DNA from: Paenibacillus taiwanensis DSM 18679
GTDB lineage: Bacteria; Bacillota; Bacilli; Paenibacillales; Paenibacillaceae
Assembly: GCF_000425125.1 (NCBI RefSeq)
Contig: NZ_AULE01000005.1
Location: forward strand, 1 to 61,873
Direction of reading: 5' to 3'
DNA: 61,873 nucleotides
Shown here: positions 1 through 9,468 of the stretch, piece by piece
Layout of the letters: the number at the start of each line of letters is the position of its first letter
How positions within the stretch are numbered: position 1 is the first letter of the stretch
Program-made: the position numbers and the translations under genes
Notes under the pieces: model-generated
The model's input: only the letters and a program-made list of their open reading frames with translations
The model's database searches: none
Told to the model about the DNA's origin: nothing

Positions 1-483
1 GGAGCTACAGGCCCGGCAGGAGCAGCAGGTGCGACAGGAGCCACCGGGGTAACAGGAGCAACTGGTCCAAACATTACTGCAAACAATGCGTTTATTGCGC
101 AGCCTAATACTACTGCTGTTGCCAATCAGGCAGCTATTCCATTAGCTACAAATGTTGTGATTAATGGAACGGCAATTACCCACGTTGCAGGTTCGACGGA
201 TATTACACTAGCTCCTAATCAGCAGTATTTGGTCAATTATCGCGCTGTGGGCGTGAATACACCTGCTGGAGGAGATCAGAATTTAGTGTTACGATTAGAC
301 GGAGTGTTTGTAGGCGGAACTAATGCGGGAGGCAGCTCAAATGGAAACACATTCAGTCCGGTAATGGTAGGAACTGCCATTGTAAATACCGGTGCGGGCG
401 CTAATATTTTGACGTTACACAACAACTCCGGCGTCACTCGATCATTTGATGATGTTCAGATTTCAATCGTAAAGTTGTTCTAG
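1..483 (+). CDS. Collagen-like surface/exosporium-type protein, 3' end only
   Basis: The reading frame is open from the first base, so the start lies outside the window. The first 24 codons are collagen-type triplets (GAT, GPA, GAA, GVT). They are followed by a linker and a globular C-terminal domain of about 130 residues rich in Asn, Val, Gly and Thr, with alternating hydrophobic residues as in a beta sandwich, ending in VKLF. This layout resembles BclA-like spore surface glycoproteins of Bacillus and Paenibacillus, whose C-terminal domain is a TNF-like trimer. That family assignment is inferred from the architecture. No anchoring signal is visible because the N-terminus is missing. No U-rich terminator follows directly. 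Confidence 0.75.
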   Translation, partial: GATGPAGAAGATGATGVTGATGPNITANNAFIAQPNTTAVANQAAIPLATNVVINGTAITHVAGSTDITLAPNQQYLVNYRAVGVNTPAGGDQNLVLRLDGVFVGGTNAGGSSNGNTFSPVMVGTAIVNTGAGANILTLHNNSGVTRSFDDVQISIVKLF

Positions 484-1334
484 TGGGGAAGAGCAAGTAA
501 TTGTTCATTGTAACGATAATAAAGTACGACACATGAGCACATCCTCGGTATGCTCAAGATTATTGAGTCAATAGATGGCGAGCGTACACCATCAACCATA
601 AGATTACTTTTGTCAGACCTCGAAAAAATCACCGCAGTTGATTGATCCTCGTTTGTTTAGACTTTTCCTCGAATTCCATTACTCATCAAACGGACAATCC
701 GTACAAGAAATCCGTTTTTATAGATGAATGGCCCCCCTTAACTTTGGCTGGTTGGCACAGCATTTTCGCCAAGCTCAGCAAGGTCTTATATCGAAGTCAA
801 TTAGACATTAAATTTACAGGTATCCTATGAAAATGAGTTGCAGAGTTATTGTAAAAAAATGACAATTAAGTTGATTGAATTACAATCCTTTTAATAGCAG
901 CATCATAAATAAATGCCTCGAGACCTTTAAAGTTAAGGATCTTGAGGCATTATATTAGTAGTTAACGTTGTTGCTGAATAAAATACTGATGGTATCCTGA
1001 GCCAGCGGGCACATAGCTTGCGTGAGACCTTGCGGGCAATCCAATCCCTGAGTAAGCACCAGCTTGAGGAATACACACGTACTCGAACCTTTCTAAATTA
1101 GAAATTAGAAATATTATATGACATAATAGGAGAGACCCGCATAGTAAAGAATTAATTAACCAGTTTTTGGAGCTAATCTCTGGCACTAAAAAGTTACGGA
1201 GTCTGCTTGCACAGAAACAAATTGAATAAACAGGTATAGAACAGGCGTAAAATAAAAAATGGTTGTAGAAGATGTGTAGAAAAAATGTACAACCTATGTT
1301 TTTCATCTGTATTCTCACATACAACTTAAAATAA
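484..1334. other. Gene-poor region with possible coding remnants
   Basis: I see no convincing intact gene over about 850 bases. A short frame at 550-645 (31 residues, ending LEKITAVD) reads like the tail of a real protein, but it has no ribosome binding site and an in-frame stop about ten codons upstream. A 62-codon frame at 642-830 and a minus-strand frame at 962-1324 (tail ending YFIQQQR) also lack ribosome binding sites. A 7-bp stem followed by T residues at 688-719 could be a weak terminator. Degenerate remnants of lost genes are the simplest reading. Confidence 0.4.
912..951. terminator. Hairpin, possible bidirectional terminator
   Basis: An AATGCCTC/GAGGCATT inverted repeat (8 bp, extended with mismatches) lies between the possible coding remnants on the two strands. 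Neither side has a strong T run, so terminator function is uncertain. Confidence 0.4.
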
Positions 1335-1378
1335 TAAAAAACGCCCCAAACCCTTATGTATCAAGGGGATTGAGGCGT
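1335..1378 (-). terminator. Rho-independent terminator of the tRNA-Arg unit
   Basis: Read on the minus strand, an ACGCCTCAA...TTGGGGCGT stem is followed by TTTTTTATT. It lies about 35 bases past the 3' end of the tRNA-Arg. Confidence 0.85.
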
Positions 1379-1413
1379 AACATTAATTATTAAAGTTGAT
1401 ATAAAAGATCTAA

Positions 1414-1490
<77 letters not shown>

Positions 1491-1510
1491 ATTTTTTGAG
1501 AACATTTATG

Positions 1511-1539
1511 ATTTTAGCAAAAATGAAGCATCTGTGCAA
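1511..1539 (-). promoter_or_regulatory. Sigma-A promoter of tRNA-Arg
   Basis: On the minus strand TTGCAC, a 17-bp spacer and TAAAAT precede the tRNA by about 20 bases. Confidence 0.7.
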
Positions 1540-1619
1540 CAACTTTATTTTAATTGGTCACTTTCAAAATGTGACAGTTACTGCTAACCCTTGTGTCCTG
1601 AGCATCTGCATGCGGATTA

Positions 1620-1628
1620 TGTTATAAT
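1620..1628 (+). promoter_or_regulatory. Extended -10 promoter upstream of ysoA-like gene
   Basis: TGTTATAAT matches the TGN-TATAAT extended -10. No good -35 is present. A GCAGGC-GCT-GCCTGC dyad lies in the presumed 5' UTR at about 1660-1674. Confidence 0.45.
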
Positions 1629-1709
1629 GCAATACGAATTCGGCATGCACATTTTGGCAGGCGCTGCCTGCACTCCGCAGTTTGACACTTACGGCTATAA
1701 CGAAAGTAG

Positions 1710-2660
1710 GTGATGGTTATTTCAGAGTCAAAGTTAAATGGTGCAAGCAAACATAACGTAATTTTATTTCCAAAGACGTATGAATATTACCAAATGGAAT
1801 TAACGCGCCTGTTGGAGTCTGAGCGATATGCAGAGGCGGTTGGATTACTGCGTTTTCTTCTACAGTGTGATGGCGAGGACGAAGGAAGCAGAATGGAGTG
1901 GGCGGCACTTTATGAATGGTTGCTGCAAGCATTCCCGCATTTGGAAGAGATAGAGGAACAACACATACATAGAGATACTTTACGATCAGATGAGATGGAC
2001 GAAGAACCGGAAACGGAGCAAGAAGTGCTAAAGACGCAAATGCGTGATAAGCTGCGATTAGACAATCAATACATAGAAAAGCTGCTGCAAACGTTGCGTG
2101 ATGAGCAGTTGGACGAGCGCAAATGGCTAGTGTTGGAGCAGCTTGCGGTAGTAGACGATGAGTCATTAAATGATGAGCTTATTTATATGCTGGAGACAGA
2201 AAAGCTTCACGCTCTTATCCAATTTGGCTTGTTGCAGACGCTGAACAGGCGTGGAACGACGGGAGCGGTTACTTATTTTCATGGCAACGAACAGATTGTA
2301 GTGGATATTGAGCATACGCCGATGGACTATGCATCATTTCCCTATGTGCTACAAATTCCAGCGGAAAAGGTACGCGAGGCTTCGGCGGTGAGAGAGCCCT
2401 CGCTTGCTTATTTCTCTCAGGAGATGTGGCAGCAATTTCTTAAAGCTATTTACGGTACTACGTTATATGATCGACTGCGGGACAGCAATGAGCATGACTG
2501 TCAAGTTTGGGCGGCTGCGCTGCACCGCATAGTGGCCGGTTTACTGCATCTGGAAGAAGAGGAAACAGAGGTGAAACGGATCTATAACATCTCCACTGAT
2601 CAACGTATCCCCTATGAACAAGCGCTGCGGGCACTAGCTAATTCATTGCGAAGCGGTTAA
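1710..2660 (+). CDS. YsoA-like helical-repeat protein
   Basis: This is a 316-residue acidic, probably all-helical protein (runs such as EEIEEQH and DEEPETEQE) without a signal peptide or membrane segment. B. subtilis has ysoA, a tetratricopeptide-repeat protein, directly upstream of tig, and this gene has the same position and repeat-like helical character. The assignment therefore rests mostly on synteny. The start is ambiguous: GTG at 1710 and ATG at 1713 sit inside an AAAGTAGGTGAT Shine-Dalgarno sequence, so the spacing is poor and an ATT at 1719 would fit better. Function unknown; an adaptor or chaperone-associated role is only a guess from the neighbouring trigger factor gene. Confidence 0.75.
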   Translation: MMVISESKLNGASKHNVILFPKTYEYYQMELTRLLESERYAEAVGLLRFLLQCDGEDEGSRMEWAALYEWLLQAFPHLEEIEEQHIHRDTLRSDEMDEEPETEQEVLKTQMRDKLRLDNQYIEKLLQTLRDEQLDERKWLVLEQLAVVDDESLNDELIYMLETEKLHALIQFGLLQTLNRRGTTGAVTYFHGNEQIVVDIEHTPMDYASFPYVLQIPAEKVREASAVREPSLAYFSQEMWQQFLKAIYGTTLYDRLRDSNEHDCQVWAAALHRIVAGLLHLEEEETEVKRIYNISTDQRIPYEQALRALANSLRSG

Positions 2661-2732
2661 GATGGTAATTAAGACGAATAAACGGACACTACAGACCGTT
2701 GGAAACGTGCACATTATGGTAGAGAGCTTGCC

Positions 2733-2761
2733 TTGAAAAACTATTTATAGTCAGATATAAT
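2733..2761 (+). promoter_or_regulatory. Sigma-A promoter of tig
   Basis: TTGAAA and TATAAT are separated by 17 bp, giving a 5' UTR of about 65 bases before tig. Confidence 0.75.
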
Positions 2762-2831
2762 ATAATGGTTATTTCGAACGTGCAAGGGTACCACTCTAGC
2801 CATGTGAACTTTTTGGAGGGGAAGGCATAAA

Positions 2832-4112
2832 ATGAAAGCAACTTGGGAAAAAATAGAGAAGAACGTTGGAGTATTGGAAGTAGAGGTCAATGAGGATCGC
2901 GTTAAGAACGCTCTTGATCTAGCGTTCAAGAAAGTTCAGAAGCGCGCAAACGTGCCTGGTTTCCGTAAAGGAAAAGTGCCTCGCCAAATTTTCGAAGCAA
3001 AATATGGTGTGGAAAGCTTGTACCAAGACGCGATTGATATTTTGCTCCCTGAAGTATACTCCGAAGCGGTTAAAGAAGCTAACGTGCAACCGGTTGACCA
3101 ACCGGAAGTGGACGTAGAGCAGTTTGGCAAAGGCCAAACGTTCAAGTTCAAAGCTAAAGTTACAGTGAAGCCTGAAGTGAAGCTTGGCGAGTACAAAGGC
3201 CTTAAAGTGGAAGCTGCAAGCGCTGAAGTAACGGAAGAAGACTTGAACGCAGAGCTGGAGCGTCTTCAACAACGTCATGCTGAGCTAATCATCGTTGACG
3301 AAGATACAGCTAAGAACGGCGATACAGCTGTGATCGACTTTGAAGGTTTCGTGGATGGCGAACCATTTGAAGGCGGCACAGGTGAGCGTTATAGCTTGGA
3401 GCTTGGTTCAAATTCCTTTATTCCAGGCTTTGAAGATCAATTGGTTGGCTTGGGCACAGGCGACTTTAAGGATGTTGAAGTCACATTCCCTGAGCATTAC
3501 CATGCTGAGCACTTGGCTGGTAAGGCAGCTACATTTAAAGTTAAAGTTCATGAAATCAAGCGCAAACAGCTTCCAGTATTGGATGATGAATTTGCTAAGG
3601 ATGCAAGTGAATTTGACACGCTTGACGAGTTCAAAGCAGATTTGAAGACTCAACTTCAAACTCGCAAAGAGCGTGAAGCAGAAGCAGCTCGTGAAGCGGC
3701 AGTAGTAGAGAAAGTTTCTGAAAATGCAGAAGTAGAAATTCCGCATGCGATGATCGAAACGGAAATTCAACATATGGTTAAGGACCTTGACAACCGCTTG
3801 CGTTCGCAAGGTATGAACATTGACATGTTCTTGACATTGTCTGGTCAAACAATTGCAGATCTTCGTGAGCAAATGCAGCAAGAAGCTAACAAGCGTGTGA
3901 AGAACAACCTTGTTTTGGAGCAAATCGCTAAAGAAGAGGGCTTGTCCATCACGGAAGAAGAGTTGTCACAAGAACTTGAAAATATGGGACAAGCTTACCA
4001 ACGTTCCGCTGAAGAGATCCGTACGATCTTGGAGAAGAACGGTTCGCTTGACAACCTGCGTGAAGAAGCACTTCTTCGCAAAACAATCAAGTTTATTGCA
4101 GAAAATAATTAA
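2832..4112 (+). CDS. tig: Trigger factor, ribosome-associated chaperone / prolyl isomerase
   Basis: Trigger factor binds ribosomal protein L23 at the exit tunnel and shields nascent chains. The 426 residues match the family's usual length. The N-terminal ribosome-binding domain carries the signature GFRKGKVP at about residues 43-50. A central FKBP-type isomerase domain (about 160-245, with FEGFVDGEPFEGG and FIPGFEDQL) is followed by a charged helical C-terminal domain. GGAGGGG precedes the ATG. The gene has its own strong promoter and a clear terminator, so it is probably monocistronic. It heads a proteostasis cluster with clpP, clpX, lonB and lon. Confidence 0.98.
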   Translation: MKATWEKIEKNVGVLEVEVNEDRVKNALDLAFKKVQKRANVPGFRKGKVPRQIFEAKYGVESLYQDAIDILLPEVYSEAVKEANVQPVDQPEVDVEQFGKGQTFKFKAKVTVKPEVKLGEYKGLKVEAASAEVTEEDLNAELERLQQRHAELIIVDEDTAKNGDTAVIDFEGFVDGEPFEGGTGERYSLELGSNSFIPGFEDQLVGLGTGDFKDVEVTFPEHYHAEHLAGKAATFKVKVHEIKRKQLPVLDDEFAKDASEFDTLDEFKADLKTQLQTRKEREAEAAREAAVVEKVSENAEVEIPHAMIETEIQHMVKDLDNRLRSQGMNIDMFLTLSGQTIADLREQMQQEANKRVKNNLVLEQIAKEEGLSITEEELSQELENMGQAYQRSAEEIRTILEKNGSLDNLREEALLRKTIKFIAENN

Positions 4113-4153
4113 TCGCATATCGGCTGTGGCTTAAGACCACAGTCCAACAAGAT

Positions 4154-4189
4154 AAGGCACGTCAATATATATTGCGTGCCTTATTTTTT
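4154..4189 (+). terminator. Terminator of tig
   Basis: AAGGCACG pairs with CGTGCCTT and is followed by ATTTTTT. Confidence 0.9.
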
Positions 4190-4404
4190 CCATCCAGAAA
4201 CATTTCACTACATATGAAGTATACATAGGTAATAGTGCTGCTCCGCTTTGGTCATCAACACCAATACATAACGTTCACAGGTTAACCGTTCCAGTCACCC
4301 TTATTAGGGGTACATATGAAGTAAGTGATTGATATTTTATTGTTGTCGGAGTTGCGTGACTAAATGGATATGCAAGCATCATACACTGAGATAACGGTGT
4401 GAAT

Positions 4405-4433
4405 ATGACATTGCGTCCGTAACATGGTAAAAT
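4405..4433 (+). promoter_or_regulatory. Probable clpP promoter
   Basis: ATGACA and TAAAAT are separated by 17 bp, about 50 bases upstream of clpP. No CtsR heptad pair (GGTCAAA-type) is visible in the 290-base gap. Confidence 0.55.
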
Positions 4434-4481
4434 GAAATTGTATAGGTTTGTGAAGCTAGATAAAGAAAAGAGGTCGGTACC

Positions 4482-5078
4482 ATGAACTTAGTACCTATGG
4501 TCATCGAGCAGACGAATCGCGGCGAACGCTCTTACGATATTTATTCTCGGTTGCTGAAAGACCGCATTATTTTCCTTGGCAGCGCTATTGACGATGATGT
4601 CGCGAATAGCATCATCGCCCAATTGTTGTTTTTGGCAGCGGATGATCCAGAGAAGGATATCTTCTTATACATCAATTCACCTGGTGGTTCCGTTACAGCC
4701 GGGATGGCAATTTTGGATACGATGCAGCACATTAAGCCGGATGTATCCACAATATGCGTAGGTTTGGCAGCGAGCATGGGTTCTTTGCTTCTAACTGCTG
4801 GAGCACCTAACAAGCGCTTTGCCCTGCCTAACAGTGAGATCATGATTCATCAGCCTCTTGGTGGCGTACGTGGTCAAGCGTCTGATATTAAGATTCACGC
4901 AGATTGGATTATTAAGACCAGACAGAAGCTTAACCAAATTTACGTGGATCGCACGGGGCAGCCGATGGAGAAGATTGAGCGTGATACAGATCGTGATAAC
5001 TTCATGAGTGCAGAGGATGCGAAAGAATATGGTATCGTTGATGCTGTTCTTCAGCCAGGCCACTCGATGATGAAGTAA
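4482..5078 (+). CDS. clpP: ATP-dependent Clp protease proteolytic subunit ClpP
   Basis: ClpP forms the barrel-shaped serine protease that degrades substrates unfolded by ClpX or ClpC. At 198 residues it has the normal length. The catalytic triad is visible: Ser98 in GLAASMGS, His123 in MIHQPLGG and Asp172 in DTDRDNF. The start ATG follows AAAGAGGTCGGTACC. It lies 12 bases upstream of clpX and is probably cotranscribed with it. In B. subtilis clpP is unlinked to clpX; the pairing seen here resembles the arrangement in many other bacteria. Confidence 0.98.
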   Translation: MNLVPMVIEQTNRGERSYDIYSRLLKDRIIFLGSAIDDDVANSIIAQLLFLAADDPEKDIFLYINSPGGSVTAGMAILDTMQHIKPDVSTICVGLAASMGSLLLTAGAPNKRFALPNSEIMIHQPLGGVRGQASDIKIHADWIIKTRQKLNQIYVDRTGQPMEKIERDTDRDNFMSAEDAKEYGIVDAVLQPGHSMMK

Positions 5079-5090
5079 GGAGGGAATAGC

Positions 5091-6338
5091 GTGTTCAAAT
5101 TTAACGAAGAGAAGGGTCAGTTAAAGTGCTCCTTCTGTGGGAAATCCCAAGAACAAGTCCGCAAGTTAGTCGCGGGACCTGGTGTATATATTTGTGATGA
5201 ATGTGTTGAACTGTGCAGCGAGATCGTTGAAGAAGAACTTGGACACGAAGAAGAAGTGGATCTGAAGGATATTCCGAAGCCGAAGGAGATCCGTTCTATC
5301 TTGGACCAGTATGTCATTGGACAGGAGCAAGCAAAGAAATCTCTTTCTGTAGCTGTCTATAACCACTACAAGCGTATCAACTCACAAAGCAAGATAGAAG
5401 ACGTTGAATTGCAGAAGAGTAATATTTTGCTTGTAGGTCCAACTGGATCAGGTAAGACTTTGCTTGCCCAGACGATGGCGAAGATATTAAACGTTCCTTT
5501 TGCTATAGCGGATGCAACTTCCCTTACGGAAGCTGGTTACGTAGGCGAAGACGTAGAGAATATTTTGCTGAAATTAATTCAAGCAGCAGACTACGATGTA
5601 GAGAAGGCAGAACGTGGCATTATCTATATCGATGAGATTGATAAAGTGGCTCGCAAGTCTGAGAATCCGTCCATCACACGTGATGTTTCCGGTGAAGGTG
5701 TTCAACAGGCACTGTTGAAGATTCTTGAAGGTACGGTTGCGTCAGTTCCTCCGCAAGGCGGACGTAAGCACCCGCATCAAGAGTTTATTCAGATTGACAC
5801 AACTAACATTTTGTTTATTTGTGGTGGGGCATTTGACGGCTTGGAGCAAATTATCAAGCGTCGTGTTGGGAAGAAGATTATCGGCTTTAACGCTGATGGC
5901 GTTCAGAAGGATTTGAAGGCTGGCGAGTATTTGACGATGACGTTACCGGAAGATTTGCTGAAGTTTGGCTTGATTCCAGAGTTCGTAGGTCGCTTGCCTG
6001 TCATCTCAACATTGGAGCCGCTTGACGAGGATACACTCGTACGTATTTTGAGCGAGCCGAAGAATGCATTAACAAAGCAGTATCAGAAGCTGCTAGAGAT
6101 GGACAATGTAAAGCTTGAATTCGAGGGTGGTGCGCTCGAAGCGATCGCCCGCGAAGCGATCAAGCGTAACACAGGAGCGCGCGGACTACGTGCGATCATT
6201 GAGGGCATCATGCTGGACGTGATGTACGAAGTTCCGTCCAGAGAAGATATAACAACTTGCCTCATTACAGAGCAGGTTGTTCGTGAACGAATCATTCCGG
6301 AACTAACGCCGGAGAATAAGAAAGAGGAAAGCGCCTAA
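5091..6338 (+). CDS. clpX: Clp protease ATP-binding subunit ClpX
   Basis: ClpX is the AAA+ unfoldase that recognises tagged substrates and threads them into ClpP. The 415 residues contain an N-terminal zinc-binding domain with Cys13, Cys16, Cys35 and Cys38, Walker A GPTGSGKT at 116-123, the pore loop GYVG at 149-152, Walker B IIYIDE at 177-182, and an IGF loop (KKIIGFNA) for docking to ClpP. Translation starts at GTG behind AAGGAGGGAAT. The stop codon lies inside a strong two-part hairpin (6304-6357). Confidence 0.98.
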   Translation: MFKFNEEKGQLKCSFCGKSQEQVRKLVAGPGVYICDECVELCSEIVEEELGHEEEVDLKDIPKPKEIRSILDQYVIGQEQAKKSLSVAVYNHYKRINSQSKIEDVELQKSNILLVGPTGSGKTLLAQTMAKILNVPFAIADATSLTEAGYVGEDVENILLKLIQAADYDVEKAERGIIYIDEIDKVARKSENPSITRDVSGEGVQQALLKILEGTVASVPPQGGRKHPHQEFIQIDTTNILFICGGAFDGLEQIIKRRVGKKIIGFNADGVQKDLKAGEYLTMTLPEDLLKFGLIPEFVGRLPVISTLEPLDEDTLVRILSEPKNALTKQYQKLLEMDNVKLEFEGGALEAIAREAIKRNTGARGLRAIIEGIMLDVMYEVPSREDITTCLITEQVVRERIIPELTPENKKEESA

Positions 6339-6357
6339 GGGCGCTTTTCCGGCGTTA
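6304..6357 (+). terminator. Two-part hairpin overlapping the clpX stop codon
   Basis: The outer stem TAACGCCGGA/TCCGGCGTTA (10 bp) encloses the inner stem AAAGCGCC-TAAG-GGCGCTTT (8 bp), whose loop holds the clpX stop codon. The inner hairpin ends in TTTT, so it could terminate partially; no long U tract follows. ispG begins 23 bases later. Confidence 0.55.
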
Positions 6358-6379
6358 ATCCGTATGGGAGAGAATGAAC

Positions 6380-7477
6380 ATGTATTTGCGCCAACAAACT
6401 AGACCTGTACAAGTAGGAAACTTGACGATAGGCGGCAATAATGAAGTGCTTATCCAGAGCATGTGTACCACCAAGACGGCAGACGTCGAGGCAACGGTAG
6501 CTGAGATTCTACGGCTGGAGGAAGCGGGTTGTCAGCTAGTACGTGTTACAGTTAACAATCAGGAAGCTGCTGAGGCCATCAAAGAAATTAAGAAGCGGAT
6601 TCATATCCCGCTTGTAGCGGATATTCACTTTGATTATCGCTTAGCGCTTAAGGCGATTGAGAACGGAATTGATAAAGTTCGCATAAATCCAGGCAACATC
6701 GGGCGGCGAGAGAAAGTGGAAGCTGTCGTGAGAGCTTGTAAAGAGCGTGGAATTCCGATTCGGATCGGCGTAAATGCAGGTTCTTTGGAGAATCATTTGT
6801 TGGAGAAGTACGGCTACCCGACTCCAGAAGCGATGGTGGAGAGTGCATTATATCATATAGGAATATTGGAAGAGCTTGATTTCCATGATATTATAGTGTC
6901 GCTCAAAGCTTCAGATGTACCAATGGCCATTGCAGCTTATACGAAAGCAGCTGAAGTTATTCCATATCCGTTACATCTCGGTATAACGGAGGCGGGAACG
7001 CTATTTTCGGGTACAATCAAGAGCTCGGCAGGACTTGGTGCGCTGTTGTCGCTTGGCATTGGCTCCACTGTTCGTATCAGCCTAAGTGCAGATCCAGTGG
7101 AAGAAGTGAAAGTGGCTCGTGAATTGTTAAAGTGTTTCGGGCTTATTTCAAATGCAGCTACACTAGTGTCATGCCCGACATGCGGGCGTCTTGATATTGA
7201 TTTGTTCTCAATAGCTAATGAAGTAGAAGAATACATTTCCAAGATCAAGGTCCCTATAAAAGTATCTGTTCTGGGGTGTGCAGTTAACGGTCCAGGCGAG
7301 GCTCGTGAGGCTGATATCGGGATTGCAGGGGCTCGTGGCGAGGGATTGTTGTTCCGATATGGTGTTATGATTCGTAAAGTGCCAGAAGCTGAGTTGCTAA
7401 ATGAACTAAAGAAAGAAATTGATCATATTGTAGCAGAATACGAACGAACAGGTGAAATTCCTGGTCGTAAACACTAA
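6380..7477 (+). CDS. ispG: 4-hydroxy-3-methylbut-2-enyl diphosphate synthase (IspG/GcpE)
   Basis: IspG converts methylerythritol cyclodiphosphate to HMBPP in the MEP isoprenoid pathway, using a [4Fe-4S] cluster. The family start [14 protein letters not shown] is present, as are the cluster cysteines in SCPTCGR and [10 protein letters not shown] near the C-terminus. I chose the ATG at 6380 because GGGAG lies nine bases upstream; an ATG at 6374 is too close to it. The product is 365 residues, usual for the Gram-positive form. A terminator follows at 7554-7594. Confidence 0.96.
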   Translation: MYLRQQTRPVQVGNLTIGGNNEVLIQSMCTTKTADVEATVAEILRLEEAGCQLVRVTVNNQEAAEAIKEIKKRIHIPLVADIHFDYRLALKAIENGIDKVRINPGNIGRREKVEAVVRACKERGIPIRIGVNAGSLENHLLEKYGYPTPEAMVESALYHIGILEELDFHDIIVSLKASDVPMAIAAYTKAAEVIPYPLHLGITEAGTLFSGTIKSSAGLGALLSLGIGSTVRISLSADPVEEVKVARELLKCFGLISNAATLVSCPTCGRLDIDLFSIANEVEEYISKIKVPIKVSVLGCAVNGPGEAREADIGIAGARGEGLLFRYGVMIRKVPEAELLNELKKEIDHIVAEYERTGEIPGRKH

Positions 7478-7553
7478 CTGATTCACGGGGATGTGCGTTA
7501 GCTCATTTTCTCGGTGAATGGATTGTTATTCGACTCGCTATTATCGATAGGAG

Positions 7554-7594
7554 ACCTCCAAATCTTGCGAAAGCTTGATGTGGAGGTTTTTTTT
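7554..7594 (+). terminator. Terminator of ispG
   Basis: ACCTCCA pairs with TGGAGGT, followed by a run of seven T residues. Confidence 0.9.
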
Positions 7595-7897
7595 ATGAGG
7601 AGCAATGATGTAACATTACCTTACAGTTATTAACGGGAATTGGGTATAAAATAAAGAAAATTATCCATTAATTGTGTTATAAATGCGCTTACATCTACCG
7701 AACGCTTGTCATTATCCATATATTTCATAGTGATTAAAATAATTTATAAGCACTCAAAGTTATCATGATGAAAAAGGATGCACATTTTTTTTGCTATTTA
7801 CAGCTTGATAAGTTACAATCTTAAAATGTTGTGTGTTAAGAAACATGACATAACACCTAGGGGAATTAGTTTACATCGAGAAGGAAGGGTGCGATTC

Positions 7898-9325
7898 ATG
7901 TTTGATCGTTTACAAGAATGGGTAGCTATCTTTAATGAGTATTGGTACTTGATGTTGATTTTTATTCTTATCGTGGTTGGATTGATGTTCTCAATCCGAA
8001 CTAGATTTGTGCAACTATCAGCTATCGGAGAAACATTCCGGCTTATTACAGGTCGTGAGCGTGAAACCGAATCAGATAAAGACAAAGGGAAAACGGGCGT
8101 ATCTTCATTCCAAGCTTTTGCGATGAGTACAGCCTCCCGTGTAGGAACGGGGAATCTGGCAGGGGTTGCCATTGCGATCTCTTTAGGAGGACCAGGAGCT
8201 GTATTTTGGATGTGGGTCATCGCAATTATTGGGTCCGCATCGGCTTTTGTGGAATCTACATTGGCTCAAATCTATAAAGTGCGGGACGGAAACGCATTCC
8301 GCGGCGGTCCTGCTTATTATATGGAAAAGGCGCTTAATGCGCGTTGGCTCGGTATTATTTTTGCTATACTCATCACCTTTAGCTTCGGTTTTGTATTTAA
8401 CTCCGTTCAGGCTAACACTGTGAGTGCGGCTTTTGGTGATTTGTTTGGCTTCAGCCCGTGGGCGATGGGGGCGACATTGGCCGTATTAGTTGTACTTACC
8501 ATATTTGGTGGCGTGCATCGAATTGCTAAGGTATCTGCGGTCATCGTGCCAATTATGGCACTAGGCTACATTGGAATCGCTTTGTTTGTAATTATGCTTA
8601 ATTTTGACCGAATTCCTGAAGTGTTTAGCTCTATTATCCGAAATGCATTCGGATTCGAAGAGGCGGTTGCAGGTGGTATCGGAGCGGCAATTATGAACGG
8701 CATTAAACGGGGCTTGTTCTCAAATGAGGCCGGTATGGGTAGTGCGCCGAATGCGGCGGCTACGGCAGCGGTGAGTCACCCTGTAAAACAAGGGTTAATT
8801 CAATCGTTTGGCGTATTTGTAGATACCTTGTTAGTGTGCAGCTCTACAGCGTTTATTATTTTGTTCTCTGGTATTTCTACGTCAGGCGATCTTAATGGGA
8901 TTCAACTGACGCAGCATGCACTTGCAGCGGAAATTGGGGGTTGGGCGCATTACTTTATCGGTTTTGCTATATTTCTGTTTGCTTTTAGCTCATTGATTGG
9001 AAATTATTATTACGGTCAAAGCAACATTGAGTTTATTACGAAAAGTAAAGGCTGGATGTTCGCTTATCGTATTGGTGTTGTATTGATGGTTCTGTTCGGT
9101 TCTGTCGCTAAAATTACTCTTGTATGGGATATGGCAGACATGTTTATGGGGCTTATGGCGTTTATTAACCTGATTGTTATTTTTATTCTAGGTAAGATTG
9201 CAGTTGCGGCACTTAGAGACTATTCCAAGCAACGTAAGGAAGGTAAAGAGCCTCAATTTTATGCGGACACAATACCAGGTCTTAAGCATGTAGAATGCTG
9301 GGAACGTCGTCCGTCTGAATCTTGA
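7898..9325 (+). CDS. AGCS-family alanine/glycine (or glutamine):Na+ symporter
   Basis: This is a polytopic membrane protein of about 475 residues with roughly ten hydrophobic segments. Family signatures are visible: RVGTGNLAGVAIA near residue 85, GGPGAVFWMW, and the loop SNEAGMGSAPNAAA in the second half. It should import a small amino acid with sodium; the substrate cannot be read from the sequence. The frame opens upstream at 7778, but ATG 7898 has a proper Shine-Dalgarno (GGAAGGGTG) and matches the family start before the first hydrophobic helix. The approximately 300 bases upstream hold only a weak cre-like sequence at 7680-7693. The transcription unit is single-gene, with a strong terminator. 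Confidence 0.93.
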   Translation: MFDRLQEWVAIFNEYWYLMLIFILIVVGLMFSIRTRFVQLSAIGETFRLITGRERETESDKDKGKTGVSSFQAFAMSTASRVGTGNLAGVAIAISLGGPGAVFWMWVIAIIGSASAFVESTLAQIYKVRDGNAFRGGPAYYMEKALNARWLGIIFAILITFSFGFVFNSVQANTVSAAFGDLFGFSPWAMGATLAVLVVLTIFGGVHRIAKVSAVIVPIMALGYIGIALFVIMLNFDRIPEVFSSIIRNAFGFEEAVAGGIGAAIMNGIKRGLFSNEAGMGSAPNAAATAAVSHPVKQGLIQSFGVFVDTLLVCSSTAFIILFSGISTSGDLNGIQLTQHALAAEIGGWAHYFIGFAIFLFAFSSLIGNYYYGQSNIEFITKSKGWMFAYRIGVVLMVLFGSVAKITLVWDMADMFMGLMAFINLIVIFILGKIAVAALRDYSKQRKEGKEPQFYADTIPGLKHVECWERRPSES

Positions 9326-9372
9326 TTAACCTATAATTTTATCTGTTCTCTCTTGAAAAGTAACTTATAAGG

Positions 9373-9424
9373 AGTCCGGCAAAGGGCAATACTACCAAGT
9401 ATTACACTTTGCCGGACTTTTTTT
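9373..9424 (+). terminator. Terminator of the AGCS symporter gene
   Basis: AGTCCGGCAAAG pairs perfectly with CTTTGCCGGACT (12 bp), followed by TTTTTT. Confidence 0.93.
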
Positions 9425-9468
9425 GCGCCTTGATCAGGTGCTGTAGGCGTCACGGGAGGATGAGATCA

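Noticed and set aside
962..1324. Minus-strand 120-codon frame
   Set aside because: No ribosome binding site, hydrophobic-aromatic composition typical of antisense of AT-rich DNA; only its last approximately 40 residues look protein-like, so it is at best a remnant.
1717..2166. Minus-strand frame opposite the ysoA-like gene
   Set aside because: Shadow of the better supported + strand gene.
7680..7693. cre-like sequence (minus strand TGTAAGCGCATTTA) upstream of the symporter gene
   Set aside because: Two mismatches to the CcpA consensus and no clear promoter nearby; could be chance.
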